A stretch of DNA of 64,000 nt from an uncultured Collinsella sp. (GTDB lineage: Bacteria > Actinomycetota > Coriobacteriia > Coriobacteriales > Coriobacteriaceae). The notes under the pieces are model-generated. The model searched no databases and was not told the DNA's origin. It was given only the letters and a program-made list of their open reading frames with translations. The stretch spans positions 1 through 64,000 of the forward strand of contig CABUPE010000008.1 in NCBI GenBank assembly GCA_902493515.1, given 5' to 3'. The position numbers and the translations under genes are program-made. Numbering within the stretch: position 1 is the first letter of the stretch; each line of letters starts with the position of its first letter. Of this stretch, positions 27,171 through 36,027 are shown piece after piece.

Positions 27171-27342
27171 CGTGCAAAATTGAGAGTATTCAGCAAGGTA
27201 AAGGCTTTTACCAGCTGGGTGAAGCATGGAACAGCCCCCGTTTTGGCTCTGATGACGCTAAAACGGGGGCTGTTTCTTGCTTTTTCGTCTCTGAGGGGCA
27301 TCCGGAACGGTGGAATTTGCAGAATACTCGCGATTTTGCACG
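27171..27342. repeat. Nested inverted repeat with a terminator-like core
   Basis: Outer arms 27171-27191 and 27322-27342 match at 19 of 21 positions (CGTGCAAAAT ... ATTTTGCACG). Inside, AACAGCCCCCGTTTT (27230) pairs with its complement ending at 27274, followed by TCTTGCTTTTT. The core can terminate transcription from the transaldolase gene, and the whole lies 31 nt from the convergent tex gene. Confidence 0.8.
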
Positions 27343-27373
27343 TCGCGAGAGGGGGGGACCCTTGCTTGGCGGT

Positions 27374-29521
27374 TTACTTCCCCTGCACCATGGTGAGGGA
27401 GATCTTCTTGCGGTCGCGATCGACCTTTTCAACCCACACCTTGACCGTGTCACCGACGCGCACCACGTCGCTGGGGTGCTTGACGAAGCGGTTGGCCAGC
27501 TTGGAGATGTGCACGAGGCCGTCCTGGTGCACGCCCACGTCGACGAAGGCGCCAAAGTCGACGACGTTGCGCACCGTGCCCTTGAGTTCCATGCCGGGCT
27601 CCAGGTCGTCGATCGAAAGCGCCGAGCGGCTAAAGACTACCTCGGGCGCGTCGTCGCGCGGGTCGCGACCGGGCTTCTTGAGCTCGTTGACGATGTCGAT
27701 GAGCGTCAGGGTGCCGCAGTCCAGGTCGCTTGCCAGCGCCGAGATACTGCCCAGGCGGCGCTCGATGTCGGGCACGCCGCCACGGCTGAGCTCGCTGGCT
27801 TTAACGCCGGCGCGTTCCAGGACGGACGTGGCCACCTCGTAGCTTTCGGGGTGGACGCTCGTCGCGTCGAGCGGGTTCTTACCGCCGCTGATGCGCAGGA
27901 AACCCGCGGCGTTGAGGTATGCCTTGGGTCCCAGCTTGGGGACCTTCTTGAGCTGGCGGCGATCGGTAAAGGCGCCGTTTTCCTCGCGGTAGGCCACGAT
28001 GTTCTTGGCCACGCTCGGCGTGATGCCCGATACGTATCCCAGCAGGCTTGCGCTCGCGGTGTTTACGTCGACGCCCACGCGGTTGACGACGTCTTCCACC
28101 ACGTGGCCCAGGGTACGCGAGAGCTCGGTCTGGTCAAGGTCATGCTGGTACTGGCCCACGCCGATGGACTGGGGCGGAATCTTGACGAGCTCTGCCAGCG
28201 GGTCTTGCAGGCGGCGGCCCAGGCTCATGGCGCCGCGCACAGTGACGTCCAGATCGGGGTATTCCTGACTGGCGAGCTCGGAGGCGGAGTACACCGATGC
28301 GCCGGCCTCGTTGACGATGGTGTATCGCAGCCCAGGCGCCTGCTCGGCAATGAACTCCGAGACGACTTCCTCGGTCTCGCGGCTGGCGGTACCGTTGCCG
28401 ATGACGATGGTGTTGACGCCGTCCTTCTTGACGAGGCGGGCGAGCTCGCGCTTGGTGCCGGCGACGTCGTGGCGCGGCTTGGTGGGGTAGACCACGCTGT
28501 GGTCGAGCAGCTTGCCGGTCTCGTCCATGACGGCGACCTTGCAGCCGGTGCGGTAGCCCGGATCGAGCGCGAGCACGCGGGCGCCGCGCACGGGGCGTGC
28601 CGAGAGCAGGCCCTCGAGATTCTTGGCAAAGATATTGATGGCCTCGGTCTGCGCGCGGACGGTGAGCTTGGCGCGGGCCTCGCGCTCCAGCGAGGGGGCC
28701 ATGAGGCGCTTGTAACCGTCGGCGATGGCGGCGTCAAAGACGGGCGCGAAGACGCCCTGGCGTCGGGGCCAACGGCTGCCGAGGCGTGCCGTGGCGGCAG
28801 CGCCGTCGACGTTCACGCGCACGCGGAGCTTGCCCTCGCGCTCACCGCGGTCGATAGCCAGCACGCGGTGGTTGGGTATACGGCGCAGCGGCTCATCATA
28901 GCTGTAGTACGGCTCGTAGGGGGTCTTCTCGGCGGGGTCGGTGGCCTCGACGACGATGTCGGCGGTGTTTTGCGTAAAGGCGCGCAGGTCGGCGACGTTC
29001 TCGGGGTCCTCGGCCACCGTCTCGGCCACGATGTCTGCCGCGCCGACGAGCGCCTTCTCGGGCGTGTCGAAGCCGGCCTCCTCGTTGACGTAGGCTGCGG
29101 CGGCGTCGAGTGCGCTGCCCTTGGCGGATGCCTGCATGATGATCATGTTGGCGAGCGGCTCCAGGCCTGCCTCGCGGGCCTTCTGCGCGCGGGTCATACG
29201 CTTTTTGCGGTAGGGCTTGTAGAGGTCCTCGACACGCTGGAGCTGCGTGGCCTCGCGAATCTGCTGCTCGAGTTCGGTCGTGAGTTTGCCTTGGGCATCG
29301 ATGAGCGGAATGACGTCCTCTTTGCGCTGTTCAAGATTGCGCAGGTAGGACAGGCGCTCGTCGAGTGCGCGCAGGGCGACGTCGTCCATGCCGCCCGTTG
29401 CTTCCTTGCGGTAGCGCGAGATAAAGGGGATGGTGTTGCCCTCGTCGATGAGCTTGACGGCCGCCTCAATGTTGGCGGCCTTAAGGTTGAGCTCGCGGGC
29501 GAGCTGGGCGATAAGATCCAT
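27374..29521 (-). CDS. tex: Tex-family RNA-binding transcription accessory protein
   Basis: A 715-residue cytosolic protein with the Tex architecture. An N-terminal helical region (MDLIAQLARELN) holds ISRYRKEATGG near 37. A YqgF-like RNase-H-fold domain follows near 325-450 (VLALDPGYRTGCKVAV), then helix-hairpin-helix repeats (near 500-560) and a C-terminal S1 domain (LKGTVRNVVDFGAFVDVG). Tex proteins bind RNA and influence transcription and stress tolerance; a precise role is unsettled. ATG 29521 has AAGGAG 4 nt upstream; a longer frame to 29608 has no comparable site. Monocistronic, between two palindromic elements. Confidence 0.95.
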   Translation of the reverse strand: MDLIAQLARELNLKAANIEAAVKLIDEGNTIPFISRYRKEATGGMDDVALRALDERLSYLRNLEQRKEDVIPLIDAQGKLTTELEQQIREATQLQRVEDLYKPYRKKRMTRAQKAREAGLEPLANMIIMQASAKGSALDAAAAYVNEEAGFDTPEKALVGAADIVAETVAEDPENVADLRAFTQNTADIVVEATDPAEKTPYEPYYSYDEPLRRIPNHRVLAIDRGEREGKLRVRVNVDGAAATARLGSRWPRRQGVFAPVFDAAIADGYKRLMAPSLEREARAKLTVRAQTEAINIFAKNLEGLLSARPVRGARVLALDPGYRTGCKVAVMDETGKLLDHSVVYPTKPRHDVAGTKRELARLVKKDGVNTIVIGNGTASRETEEVVSEFIAEQAPGLRYTIVNEAGASVYSASELASQEYPDLDVTVRGAMSLGRRLQDPLAELVKIPPQSIGVGQYQHDLDQTELSRTLGHVVEDVVNRVGVDVNTASASLLGYVSGITPSVAKNIVAYREENGAFTDRRQLKKVPKLGPKAYLNAAGFLRISGGKNPLDATSVHPESYEVATSVLERAGVKASELSRGGVPDIERRLGSISALASDLDCGTLTLIDIVNELKKPGRDPRDDAPEVVFSRSALSIDDLEPGMELKGTVRNVVDFGAFVDVGVHQDGLVHISKLANRFVKHPSDVVRVGDTVKVWVEKVDRDRKKISLTMVQGK

Positions 29522-29614
29522 GGGACTCCTTGCGTTTAAGGTGCGTTTGCGACACAGGGCTACCAAGGATACCACCCGTCCCAAAAGGCTGTTTTGGGGC
29601 CGCGCCACGAAAAC

Positions 29615-29752
29615 GGCCTATCTACTACGTTTTACCCGTAGGGGCTGACCATGCCTGGTTTTTCCGAAAATCGGCAAGTCGTCTACCTGCGGTTTTTATT
29701 TCGCGAAATTTGGCATGGTTAAGGGCGATCGGTTAAACGTAGTAGATAGGCC
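29615..29752. repeat. Long palindromic element upstream of tex
   Basis: Perfect 18-bp arms GGCCTATCTACTACGTTT (29615-29632) and complement (29735-29752), with inner arms ACCATGCC (29648) and GGCATGGT (29712). It fills much of the 411-nt gap between tex and the Gfo/Idh/MocA gene; no open frame of note lies in it. Confidence 0.82.
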
Positions 29753-29822
29753 CATTTCATGGCGAACGAATCAGACTGAGGCGCAAAATGGCCCCCGCCC
29801 CAGAAAAATCGTCGGCAAGGTA

Positions 29823-29862
29823 GCAAAAAGCCCCGCGGGCAGGAGGCTGCTCGCGGGGCAAA
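29823..29862 (-). terminator. Terminator of the Gfo/Idh/MocA operon
   Basis: Stem GCCCCGCG (29830) / CGCGGGGC (29852) preceded on the + strand by GCAAAAA, that is, followed by TTTTTGC on the - strand. Confidence 0.8.
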
Positions 29863-29932
29863 GAAGAGGGGCTTGTTGGTGGCGGACCGAAGGGTTCGGC
29901 ATGGGGTTTCTGCCGCGGCCCGCCCTAAAGCG

Positions 29933-30973
29933 TTACAGCTCGACGAGCTGGCCGGTCTCGGCGGCCTCCTTGATAGCGTTAAGCAGCGTGAGCGTCTTGA
30001 CGTTATCGGCGGGGGTTACGACGGGCTCAACTTCGCGGCGGACAACCTTCACAAAGTGCTTGAGCTGCATCTTGTGCGGCAGTGCCGGGTCCACGGCCGG
30101 AATCTTCATCTGCAGCGGCTTGTGCCAGTTAGAGGCGCCGTCGTAGGAGAACTGGTGCAGGCGGGGCAGCGAAAGGGCGCCCTTGGTGCCGCCGATAAAG
30201 TAGGCGTCGGCGTCGAAGGGGCGGTACTGCGGATCCTCGCGAGCGGTCGCCTCCCAGTTCCAGGGGCTGGCGGTGGCGTCAGAGATGGTCATGCTCGCGA
30301 GCGCGCCGTCGGCAAAACGGACGTTGACCACGGCGGAGTCCTCGGTCTCAAAACCGCGGGCGGCGCTGGACTGCATACCCTGGACGGCAACGGGCTCGCC
30401 CAGCAGGTAGCGGAGCAGGTCGACGTCGTGCACCAGGTTGACCAGAATCGGGCCGGCACCCTTCTTGCGGCGCCACTCGACATCGAAATACTCGTCATTC
30501 TTATAGATCATGTAGTGGAAGCTCGACACGGTGAGCTTGCCCAGCTCGCCGGACTCGATGATTTCCTTGGCCTTGTTGACGAAGGGGTTGTGGCGACGGT
30601 GCTGACCCACGAGCACGGGCACGCCGGCGGTCTCGGCCTCGGCGGCGAAGGCCTGGGCATCCTCGAGATCGTTGGAGATCGGCTTTTCGACCAGCGGCAC
30701 GATGTTGCGCTTCACGGCCTCGCGAGCAACGCCCAGGTGCAGGTCGTTGGGGGTGGCGATAATGACGGCCTCGGGCTTGATCTCGTCCATCATCTGGGCG
30801 GGATCGGTGTAAAACGGCACGCCGGCGGCCTCGGCCGTGGCGCGGGCGCCCTCAAAGGCGTCGGCGATGGCGACGAGCTCGGCCTCGGGCTCCTCGGTGA
30901 CAAAGCGGATGTGGTTGCGGCCCATGGCGCCGGCGCCGATAACGGCAATGCGGACGGGGTTGAGCTCAGACAT
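29933..30973 (-). CDS. Gfo/Idh/MocA-family NAD(P)-dependent dehydrogenase
   Basis: A 346-residue oxidoreductase. The N-terminal Rossmann fold has VIGAGAMGRNH near 12; the signature VEKPISND near 96 carries the conserved Lys-Pro pair, and NLVHDVDLLRYLLG near 181 carries the catalytic-region His. Members oxidise or reduce sugars, inositols or sugar acids. It is the last gene of a minus-strand set with an SDR dehydrogenase and an OFA-type transporter, facing a LysR regulator, so the set looks like an uptake and oxidation route for one small polyol or sugar acid. The substrate cannot be named. Confidence 0.9.
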   Translation of the reverse strand: MSELNPVRIAVIGAGAMGRNHIRFVTEEPEAELVAIADAFEGARATAEAAGVPFYTDPAQMMDEIKPEAVIIATPNDLHLGVAREAVKRNIVPLVEKPISNDLEDAQAFAAEAETAGVPVLVGQHRRHNPFVNKAKEIIESGELGKLTVSSFHYMIYKNDEYFDVEWRRKKGAGPILVNLVHDVDLLRYLLGEPVAVQGMQSSAARGFETEDSAVVNVRFADGALASMTISDATASPWNWEATAREDPQYRPFDADAYFIGGTKGALSLPRLHQFSYDGASNWHKPLQMKIPAVDPALPHKMQLKHFVKVVRREVEPVVTPADNVKTLTLLNAIKEAAETGQLVEL

Positions 30974-31002
30974 TTCGACTCCTTAATACTGGTGACCGGT
31001 GG

Positions 31003-31035
31003 GATGCGACAAAGGGGCTGTCCCTTTGCCGCATC
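31003..31035. repeat. TGTGACAAAGGGA-family inverted repeat (variant)
   Basis: Arms GATGCGACAAAGGG (31003-31016) and CCCTTTGCCGCATC (31022-31035), 13 of 14 pairs, in the 69-nt gap between the MFS and Gfo/Idh/MocA genes. It may reduce read-through within the unit. Confidence 0.75.
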
Positions 31036-31042
31036 GGTAAAA

Positions 31043-32299
31043 CTAGGCGGACTTCTTCTTGCTGTCGGAGACCATCATGTAGACGGTGAGCACGACGGCG
31101 ATGGCGGCGATCACAATGGCGCCGTAGAAGGACTGCTGGTAGGCGGCGCTGCCGGCCTCGGCGTGATACAGCACGGCGGTGATGGGCTGGCTGATCCAGG
31201 TGGAAGCGGCATAGCCCAAAAACATGATGCCGTAGTTGACGCCGATGTTGCTGGTACCAAAGGCGCCACCGGTGAGCGGCGGGTAGATGACGAGCAGGGC
31301 GCCAAAGCTAAAGCCGAGCAGGGCGAGCGCCACAAAGAACATGGCCTGCGTAAAGCTCATCGACATGATGACGAGGGCGACGATGGTGACGACAAGGCTG
31401 ATGAGCAGTGACTTGTAGGCGCCGAGCTTGTCGATAATCTGGCCAAAGGACAGACGGCCAACCAGGTTGGCGCAGGTGTTGACGGAGACCACCACACCGC
31501 CGAGGGCGACGGCCGCGGCGCTCGTGGGGTCGGCGAAGAGCTGGACGGCGGCGATGGAGGCAACCTTGCCTACGAGCAGGGTGCCCGCGGTGGCGGCAAA
31601 GGCGAAGGTGACGATGAGGACCCAGAAACGCGGGGTCTTGACCATCTCGCCCGGGGTGAGGTCGCCGAAGGTGCCGGCATGCGCGCCGCCCTTGGGGGCC
31701 TCGAAGCCCTCGGGCAGCCAACCGGCCTCAGGGGCCTTCAGGAACAGGGCGGAGGCGGCGATCGTCACAAAGAAGATGACGCCGAGTGCCTTAAGGGCGC
31801 CAAAGATGCCCAGGCTCGGGATGAGCAGCGAGGCGAGCACCGGGGACAGCACGGCGGGGCCGGCGGTCGAAGCGGCCAGGGTGATGCCGGAGGCGAGGCC
31901 CTTCTTGTCGATGAACCACTTTTGGCCGGTGGTGAGCGCCGGGTTGTAGCCCAGGCCGTTGCCGATGGCGGCGACGAGCGAGAACCACAGGTAGAACTGC
32001 CACGGCTCGGTGACGGTGCCGGACATGAACCAGCCCAGGCCGTAGCACACGGCGGCGGCGATAACGACGTTGCGCGGGCCGATCTTATCGGAGATGCGGC
32101 CGGCGAAGATGCCCGTCACGGCCATGATGGTCTGAAAGACCGGGAAGGCCCAGGTGAGGGCGCTCGACCACTCGGGGTAGACGGCGAGCAGGTTCTTGCT
32201 CACGACGGAATACAGCGCGATGGAGCTGATGAAGAACATGGTGACGCACGCGGCGGAAAGCACGACGGCGCGACCCTTGTTGGAGTTGGTGGAAGCCAT
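31043..32299 (-). CDS. MFS transporter of the OFA (oxalate/formate antiporter) type
   Basis: A 418-residue permease with twelve hydrophobic segments, a central loop near 200-225 (EAPKGGAHAG) and the MFS loop motif GRISDKIGPRNV near 67. The region GNGLGYNPALTTGQKWF near 119 resembles OFA-family proteins, which carry small carboxylates. Sits between the SDR and Gfo/Idh/MocA genes and probably imports their substrate; this is inference from position. ATG 32299 is the first in frame. The C-terminus is basic (DSKKKSA). Confidence 0.88.
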   Translation of the reverse strand: MASTNSNKGRAVVLSAACVTMFFISSIALYSVVSKNLLAVYPEWSSALTWAFPVFQTIMAVTGIFAGRISDKIGPRNVVIAAAVCYGLGWFMSGTVTEPWQFYLWFSLVAAIGNGLGYNPALTTGQKWFIDKKGLASGITLAASTAGPAVLSPVLASLLIPSLGIFGALKALGVIFFVTIAASALFLKAPEAGWLPEGFEAPKGGAHAGTFGDLTPGEMVKTPRFWVLIVTFAFAATAGTLLVGKVASIAAVQLFADPTSAAAVALGGVVVSVNTCANLVGRLSFGQIIDKLGAYKSLLISLVVTIVALVIMSMSFTQAMFFVALALLGFSFGALLVIYPPLTGGAFGTSNIGVNYGIMFLGYAASTWISQPITAVLYHAEAGSAAYQQSFYGAIVIAAIAVVLTVYMMVSDSKKKSA

Positions 32300-32365
32300 T
32301 GGACTCTTTCTGATCGATACGGGGGAGGAGCGGGCGTGTCCGCGGGACCTCCCTGTCAGGTTGGT

Positions 32366-33247
32366 TTACTGGTCAGTCGGCTTGGCGACGCCGGACTCAT
32401 CGGACCAGAGCTCGACACCCTTGTTCTTAAGGTAGTTGTCGGCATAGGCGCGACGGCCGCCGGGCTTGGCGGTGAGGTCGCCCATCATGTTGGAGAAGCC
32501 GCCGTCGACCTTGATGGCGTCGCCGGTGGTGAAGTCCGAGCGCGTGGACGCCAGGAACATGACGGCGTTGGCGATATCGCTGACCTCGCCGATGCGGCGC
32601 GTGGCGATCAGACGGCTGCGGCTCTTTTCGACCTCGGGGTCGGCGTAGAAGTTGGCCGACATCGGGGTCTTAACGAAGCAGGGTTCGACGCAGTTGGAGC
32701 GGACGCCGTAGGGGCCCCACTCGGCGGCGAGCATCTTGGACATCATGTTGACGCCCGCCTTGGTGGAGCTGTACACGCCCGAGAACGTCTCGGGGGAGTG
32801 GCTGGCGACGGTCGAGATGTGCACCAGGCGACCCTGGCCGGCCTTGATCATCTCGCGACCAAAGCGCTGCGAGGTGATGAAGTAACCGGTGAGGTTGACG
32901 TTGAGCACCTGCTCCCAGTCGCTCAACGGCAGGTCTTCCATGGCTGCGAAGCGCAGGATGCCGGCGGTGTTGACGAGAACGTCGACGCGGCCGAAGTCGG
33001 CGATGGTGGCATCGACGGCGGCCTGAACCTCGGCCTCGTCGGTGGCGTTCATCTTGTAGCCCTCGGCGTGGATGCCAAACTCGGCGGCGAGGTCGGCGGC
33101 TGCGGCCTTGACCTTTTCCTCGTCCAGGTCGAGCATGACGACGTTGGCGCCATTGCGGGCGAACTCGCGGCAGATCTCGGCGCCCATACCGCCGAGCGCG
33201 CCAGTCACGGCGCAGACATCGCCCTCGAGCTTAAGCCAATTGCTCAT
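32366..33247 (-). CDS. Short-chain dehydrogenase/reductase
   Basis: A 293-residue classical SDR. The cofactor loop is TGALGGMGAEI near 16, the structural NTAG near 93 and the catalytic tetrad Ser with YSSTK near 158-162; LASTRSDFTTGDAIKVDGGF is the usual C-terminal signature. A tail of about 40 residues (GRRAYADNYLKNKGVE) goes beyond the common 250-residue length. Asp at the end of the second beta strand (VVMLDLDEE) suggests NAD rather than NADP preference. First gene of the minus-strand set, divergent from the LysR gene; substrate unknown. Bile-acid hydroxysteroid dehydrogenases are SDRs too, but nothing here specifically supports that role. Confidence 0.88.
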   Translation of the reverse strand: MSNWLKLEGDVCAVTGALGGMGAEICREFARNGANVVMLDLDEEKVKAAAADLAAEFGIHAEGYKMNATDEAEVQAAVDATIADFGRVDVLVNTAGILRFAAMEDLPLSDWEQVLNVNLTGYFITSQRFGREMIKAGQGRLVHISTVASHSPETFSGVYSSTKAGVNMMSKMLAAEWGPYGVRSNCVEPCFVKTPMSANFYADPEVEKSRSRLIATRRIGEVSDIANAVMFLASTRSDFTTGDAIKVDGGFSNMMGDLTAKPGGRRAYADNYLKNKGVELWSDESGVAKPTDQ

Positions 33248-33480
33248 AGGAACTTCCCTTCTTGTGCCTCCCGGTGGGTCGCTCCCATTAACCGACCCAC
33301 GTGGTTTTCGCTGGTTATCGTATGCTTTGCATTTGCGCAGGTGAATTGCATATTTGTTAGAATGGCGTTAACCGTAGGTTTACGCTGTGCAATGTAGTTT
33401 ATGCTTAACCGAGCGCGTGACCTGCGAAAATAACCCCCTGTGGCACCATGCGGTCACAGGCGCGAAAACGGGAGATTGAC
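33248..33480. promoter_or_regulatory. Divergent promoter region between SDR and LysR genes
   Basis: A 233-nt gap with dyads suitable for LysR binding: TGCATTTGCG...GAATTGCA near 33330 and GTTAACC...CTTAAC (about 33368-33410). The LysR protein probably acts here on the SDR-side promoter. Exact sites are uncertain. Confidence 0.4.
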
Positions 33481-34359
33481 GTGTACGATCGACGACTCGA
33501 GGCCATATCGGCCGCCGCGGAGCTGGGAAGCTTCTCGCGTGCGGCGGCAAAATTGCGTGTGTCGACTCCGGCGCTCGTCAAGCAGGTGTCGGGCTTCGAG
33601 GCCGAGTTCGGCATCACGCTGTTCGAGCGCTCGCATTCTGGTGTTAAGGTGACGCCGGCAGGTGCTCTGCTGGTGGACGATGCACGTTCGATCATGCGGC
33701 AGTCCGAGGACGCGCTACGCCGTGCCCGACGCGCGGCGGGCGATGGCGGGGCCGTGCGTCTGGGCGTGTCGATGATGTGCCCGGGGCGCCAAACGCTGTC
33801 GATGTGGTCGGGCATCCACGATCTGGAACCGTCGCTGCGATTTGAGATCGTGCCGGTAAGCGACCTCTATGACGAGCGCGAGACCGTCATGCGCAGCTTG
33901 GGCCGCGAGGTCGATGTGGTGCAGTCGAGCTTTTCGACCCCACGCTGGGGCGACGCATGCCAAAGGCTCCGCATCGTCAACGTGCCGTTTTATATCGACG
34001 TGCCGCGCACGAGCCCGCTTGCGCGCAAGACGCGTATCACGGTTGCTGACTTGGAGGGCATGCGCCTGCGCATACTGCGCCACGGCAACGACGCAATGGA
34101 CAGCCTGCGCATCGACCTTCTGGCCGACGGCGGCGTTGACGTGATCGACGTGGACAGCTTCGACTTTGCGCTCTTTAACGAGGCAGAGGAAAAGGGCGAC
34201 GCGGTGCTCACCTGCGGCGCATGGTCGGGCGTGCACCCTGCCTTTGTGGGCGTGCCGTTCCTGTGCGGCCGCGAGGTGCCAGTCTTTCTGCACTACCCGC
34301 TCGAGCCCACCCTCCAAGTCCAAAAATTCGTCAACGCCATGGCACAACTTCTCAAATAG
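33481..34359 (+). CDS. LysR-family transcriptional regulator
   Basis: A 292-residue regulator. The N-terminal helix-turn-helix (AAELGSFSRAAAKLRVSTPALVK split at about residues 11-33, followed by FGITLFERS) is characteristic. The C-terminal effector domain is LysR-like but rather divergent. GTG 33481 has GGGAG 6 nt upstream; a longer frame from 33448 is less likely. Divergent from the SDR/MFS/Gfo set, the standard position for its regulator; effector unknown. Confidence 0.88.
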   Translation: MYDRRLEAISAAAELGSFSRAAAKLRVSTPALVKQVSGFEAEFGITLFERSHSGVKVTPAGALLVDDARSIMRQSEDALRRARRAAGDGGAVRLGVSMMCPGRQTLSMWSGIHDLEPSLRFEIVPVSDLYDERETVMRSLGREVDVVQSSFSTPRWGDACQRLRIVNVPFYIDVPRTSPLARKTRITVADLEGMRLRILRHGNDAMDSLRIDLLADGGVDVIDVDSFDFALFNEAEEKGDAVLTCGAWSGVHPAFVGVPFLCGREVPVFLHYPLEPTLQVQKFVNAMAQLLK

Positions 34360-34402
34360 CCAAAAGAGTCCCGTCCCAAATTAGCTACCCTTTGCTACGG
34401 GT

Positions 34403-35494
34403 TTAGCGGTCCTCGCGTTGCGGCCCGGCTGCCTCGGCTGTCTTTACGCGGTTCTTGTCGATGTACATGTTTTTGTCGGCCTGAGAAAAGAGCTCACGCA
34501 TCATAGGCGGTTCATCAAAATCACTGGAAAGCGCGTAGCCCACCGCATAGCTGATAGGCATGTCGGGGTGAGCCCCGGAATACTCGTTCACGTTCGCACG
34601 AACCCGAGCGAGACAGGATTCCACAGCGGCTCGGTCGGCATCCCACAGCACCGCGATAAACTCATCGCCGCCGTCGCGACCCACAAAGCACGTCTCCGAC
34701 GCCACACTTCCCAGTTGTTGGGCAAAAGAGCGAATGTATTCATCGCCCTTCTCATGGCCGAAGTTGTTATTGACCATATGCAGATTGTTAAGATCGAAGA
34801 CGCACAGCGCAACGGGCGGTTCAGCGGAAACGGGATGCTCCTGCCCCAAGATCTCCTCGCACTTATTCTTATTGGGCAGTCCTGTGGCTTCGTCGAGATA
34901 GACTTTGCTCTGCAGCTCGCGGTTGAGCGCGGCAGTGCGCACCGCGCGAACAAGTTCGACCGCAAAGGTCGCCACCAAGCCCACGATGTCGATGATCACC
35001 AAGCCCTCGAGATAGTTGAGCGCCGACGCCTTCTCCTGAGAGTAGTCCTCTGCGAGTCGCGTAGCATCGTCGCAAATGCCAAAGAACTCCTCGCTCATGG
35101 AGATGATGTCGGTGCTCTCGTAGCCGACTTCGCGCACGCGGCTAATCTCGGCGCAAAGCTCATCAAAATAATTTGCAAGCTCGGTCATTTTTGCCTGGTA
35201 CTCATCGTCATCGAGACGGACGAGGTTGAGGTCGTCACTTCCGTAACGCAAACCGTTGATGTATGAATCCACGGCTTTGAGCAGGTCATCTTGAGGCTGG
35301 CCCGCATCCTCGAGCTTAACGATTCGCTGCGTGGTACCGCGCACCAGACCGGCGTAGTTGACCACACGCGCCGTGCCCTGGATATCGGAGACGAGCAGCA
35401 TAACATTGATGAAGAAGAAGATGAGAACTGCCGTGAGCACCATCATGAGCAGGCGCACCGCCTGGCCGGCCTTCTTGGCGACAGAAGTATTCAC
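34403..35494 (-). CDS. Membrane-bound GGDEF diguanylate cyclase
   Basis: A 363-residue protein. A membrane segment (about 15-37) leads into an extracellular four-helix-like sensor (about 40-160) beginning VVNYAGLVRGTTQRIVK, which resembles PilJ-type sensor domains. A second membrane segment (about 163-183) precedes a GGDEF domain with an intact active-site GGDEF at about 275-279. No RxxD inhibitory site is found at the expected position. It should make cyclic di-GMP in response to an external signal. Single gene. No EAL-domain gene or recognised c-di-GMP riboswitch was seen in the window. Confidence 0.92.
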   Translation of the reverse strand: MNTSVAKKAGQAVRLLMMVLTAVLIFFFINVMLLVSDIQGTARVVNYAGLVRGTTQRIVKLEDAGQPQDDLLKAVDSYINGLRYGSDDLNLVRLDDDEYQAKMTELANYFDELCAEISRVREVGYESTDIISMSEEFFGICDDATRLAEDYSQEKASALNYLEGLVIIDIVGLVATFAVELVRAVRTAALNRELQSKVYLDEATGLPNKNKCEEILGQEHPVSAEPPVALCVFDLNNLHMVNNNFGHEKGDEYIRSFAQQLGSVASETCFVGRDGGDEFIAVLWDADRAAVESCLARVRANVNEYSGAHPDMPISYAVGYALSSDFDEPPMMRELFSQADKNMYIDKNRVKTAEAAGPQREDR

Positions 35495-35683
35495 AAGTTC
35501 ACTCCCCTAAATGACAAAAGAACAGGTAGCACGCAGTGTGCTGAAATTCATGGGTGGTTAACTCTACCATATGGGCCAGCAGCCTCAAACTGCAGCAGAC
35601 GCTCGTCCAAATTGGCGTGACGCTTGCCTTGTTGTTCTTGACCTGGCCGCGCTATCGGACATGCTTCTGGTCTTGGATCACCA

Positions 35684-35857
35684 TGGGAAAGCTCATCCCG
35701 TTTTGTGCGCCTAGAGGGGGATGCGGCTTCCCAAAGGTGCCGTTAGGGGAAATCACATCCCGGTTTACCCCCTTGAAATGGGATGCCGTTTCCCGGAGGG
35801 GGTCCAGCGGGAAACGGCATCCCATTCTGGGCCCGAAAAGTGGGATACGGTTTCCGG
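35684..35857. repeat. Tandem array of 62-nt hairpin units (array 3)
   Basis: Two full units start at 35718 and 35780 and a lone left arm at 35842, again with a 62-nt period. A lone right arm (GGGAAAGCTCATCCC) precedes them. The second unit is nearly perfect: GGGATGCCGTTTCCC / GGGAAACGGCATCCC. Same family as arrays 1 and 2; here it lies upstream of the GGDEF gene within a 533-nt gap. Confidence 0.85.
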
Positions 35858-35866
35858 CCGGCATGA

Positions 35867-35906
35867 AAAAAGCCTCCGCAGCTCGTGTGGCTGCGGAGGC
35901 TTTATT
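35867..35906. terminator. Terminator-like hairpin
   Basis: AAAAAAGCCTCCGCAG / CTGCGGAGGCTTTATT, a 10-bp GC-rich stem with an A-tract before and a T-tract after; it can work in both directions. Confidence 0.75.
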
Positions 35907-35943
35907 CGTTGCGGTGCATTGTGTTTGGGTCGTTGAGATGAGT

Positions 35944-36008
35944 CGATTTGCCCCGAAAGAGGAGGGCATTGACCTTAGGGTCATGCCCGACGAATGAGCG
36001 GCAAATCG
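35944..36008. repeat. Nested inverted repeat at the 3' end of the ABC operon
   Basis: Outer arms CGATTTGCC (35944) and GGCAAATCG (36000). Inner hairpin GGGCATTGACC (35964) / GGTCATGCCC (35979). It ends 20 nt from the stop of the minus-strand ABC gene and could terminate it. Confidence 0.65.
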
Positions 36009-36027
36009 GCCATCTCGGCGAGCCGAA

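Noticed and set aside
27017..29539. 840-residue plus-strand frame opposite tex
   Set aside because: It is antisense to tex over most of its length and enters it through two palindromic repeats; there is no ribosome binding site or recognisable domain.
32366..33247. Assignment of the SDR as a bile-acid hydroxysteroid dehydrogenase
   Set aside because: Coriobacteria do carry such enzymes, but this protein shows only generic SDR motifs and its neighbours suggest sugar-acid or polyol metabolism.
35554..35997. 147-residue plus-strand frame across array 3
   Set aside because: It is made of the hairpin repeats and a terminator; the 62-nt period is not a multiple of three, so the open frame is accidental.
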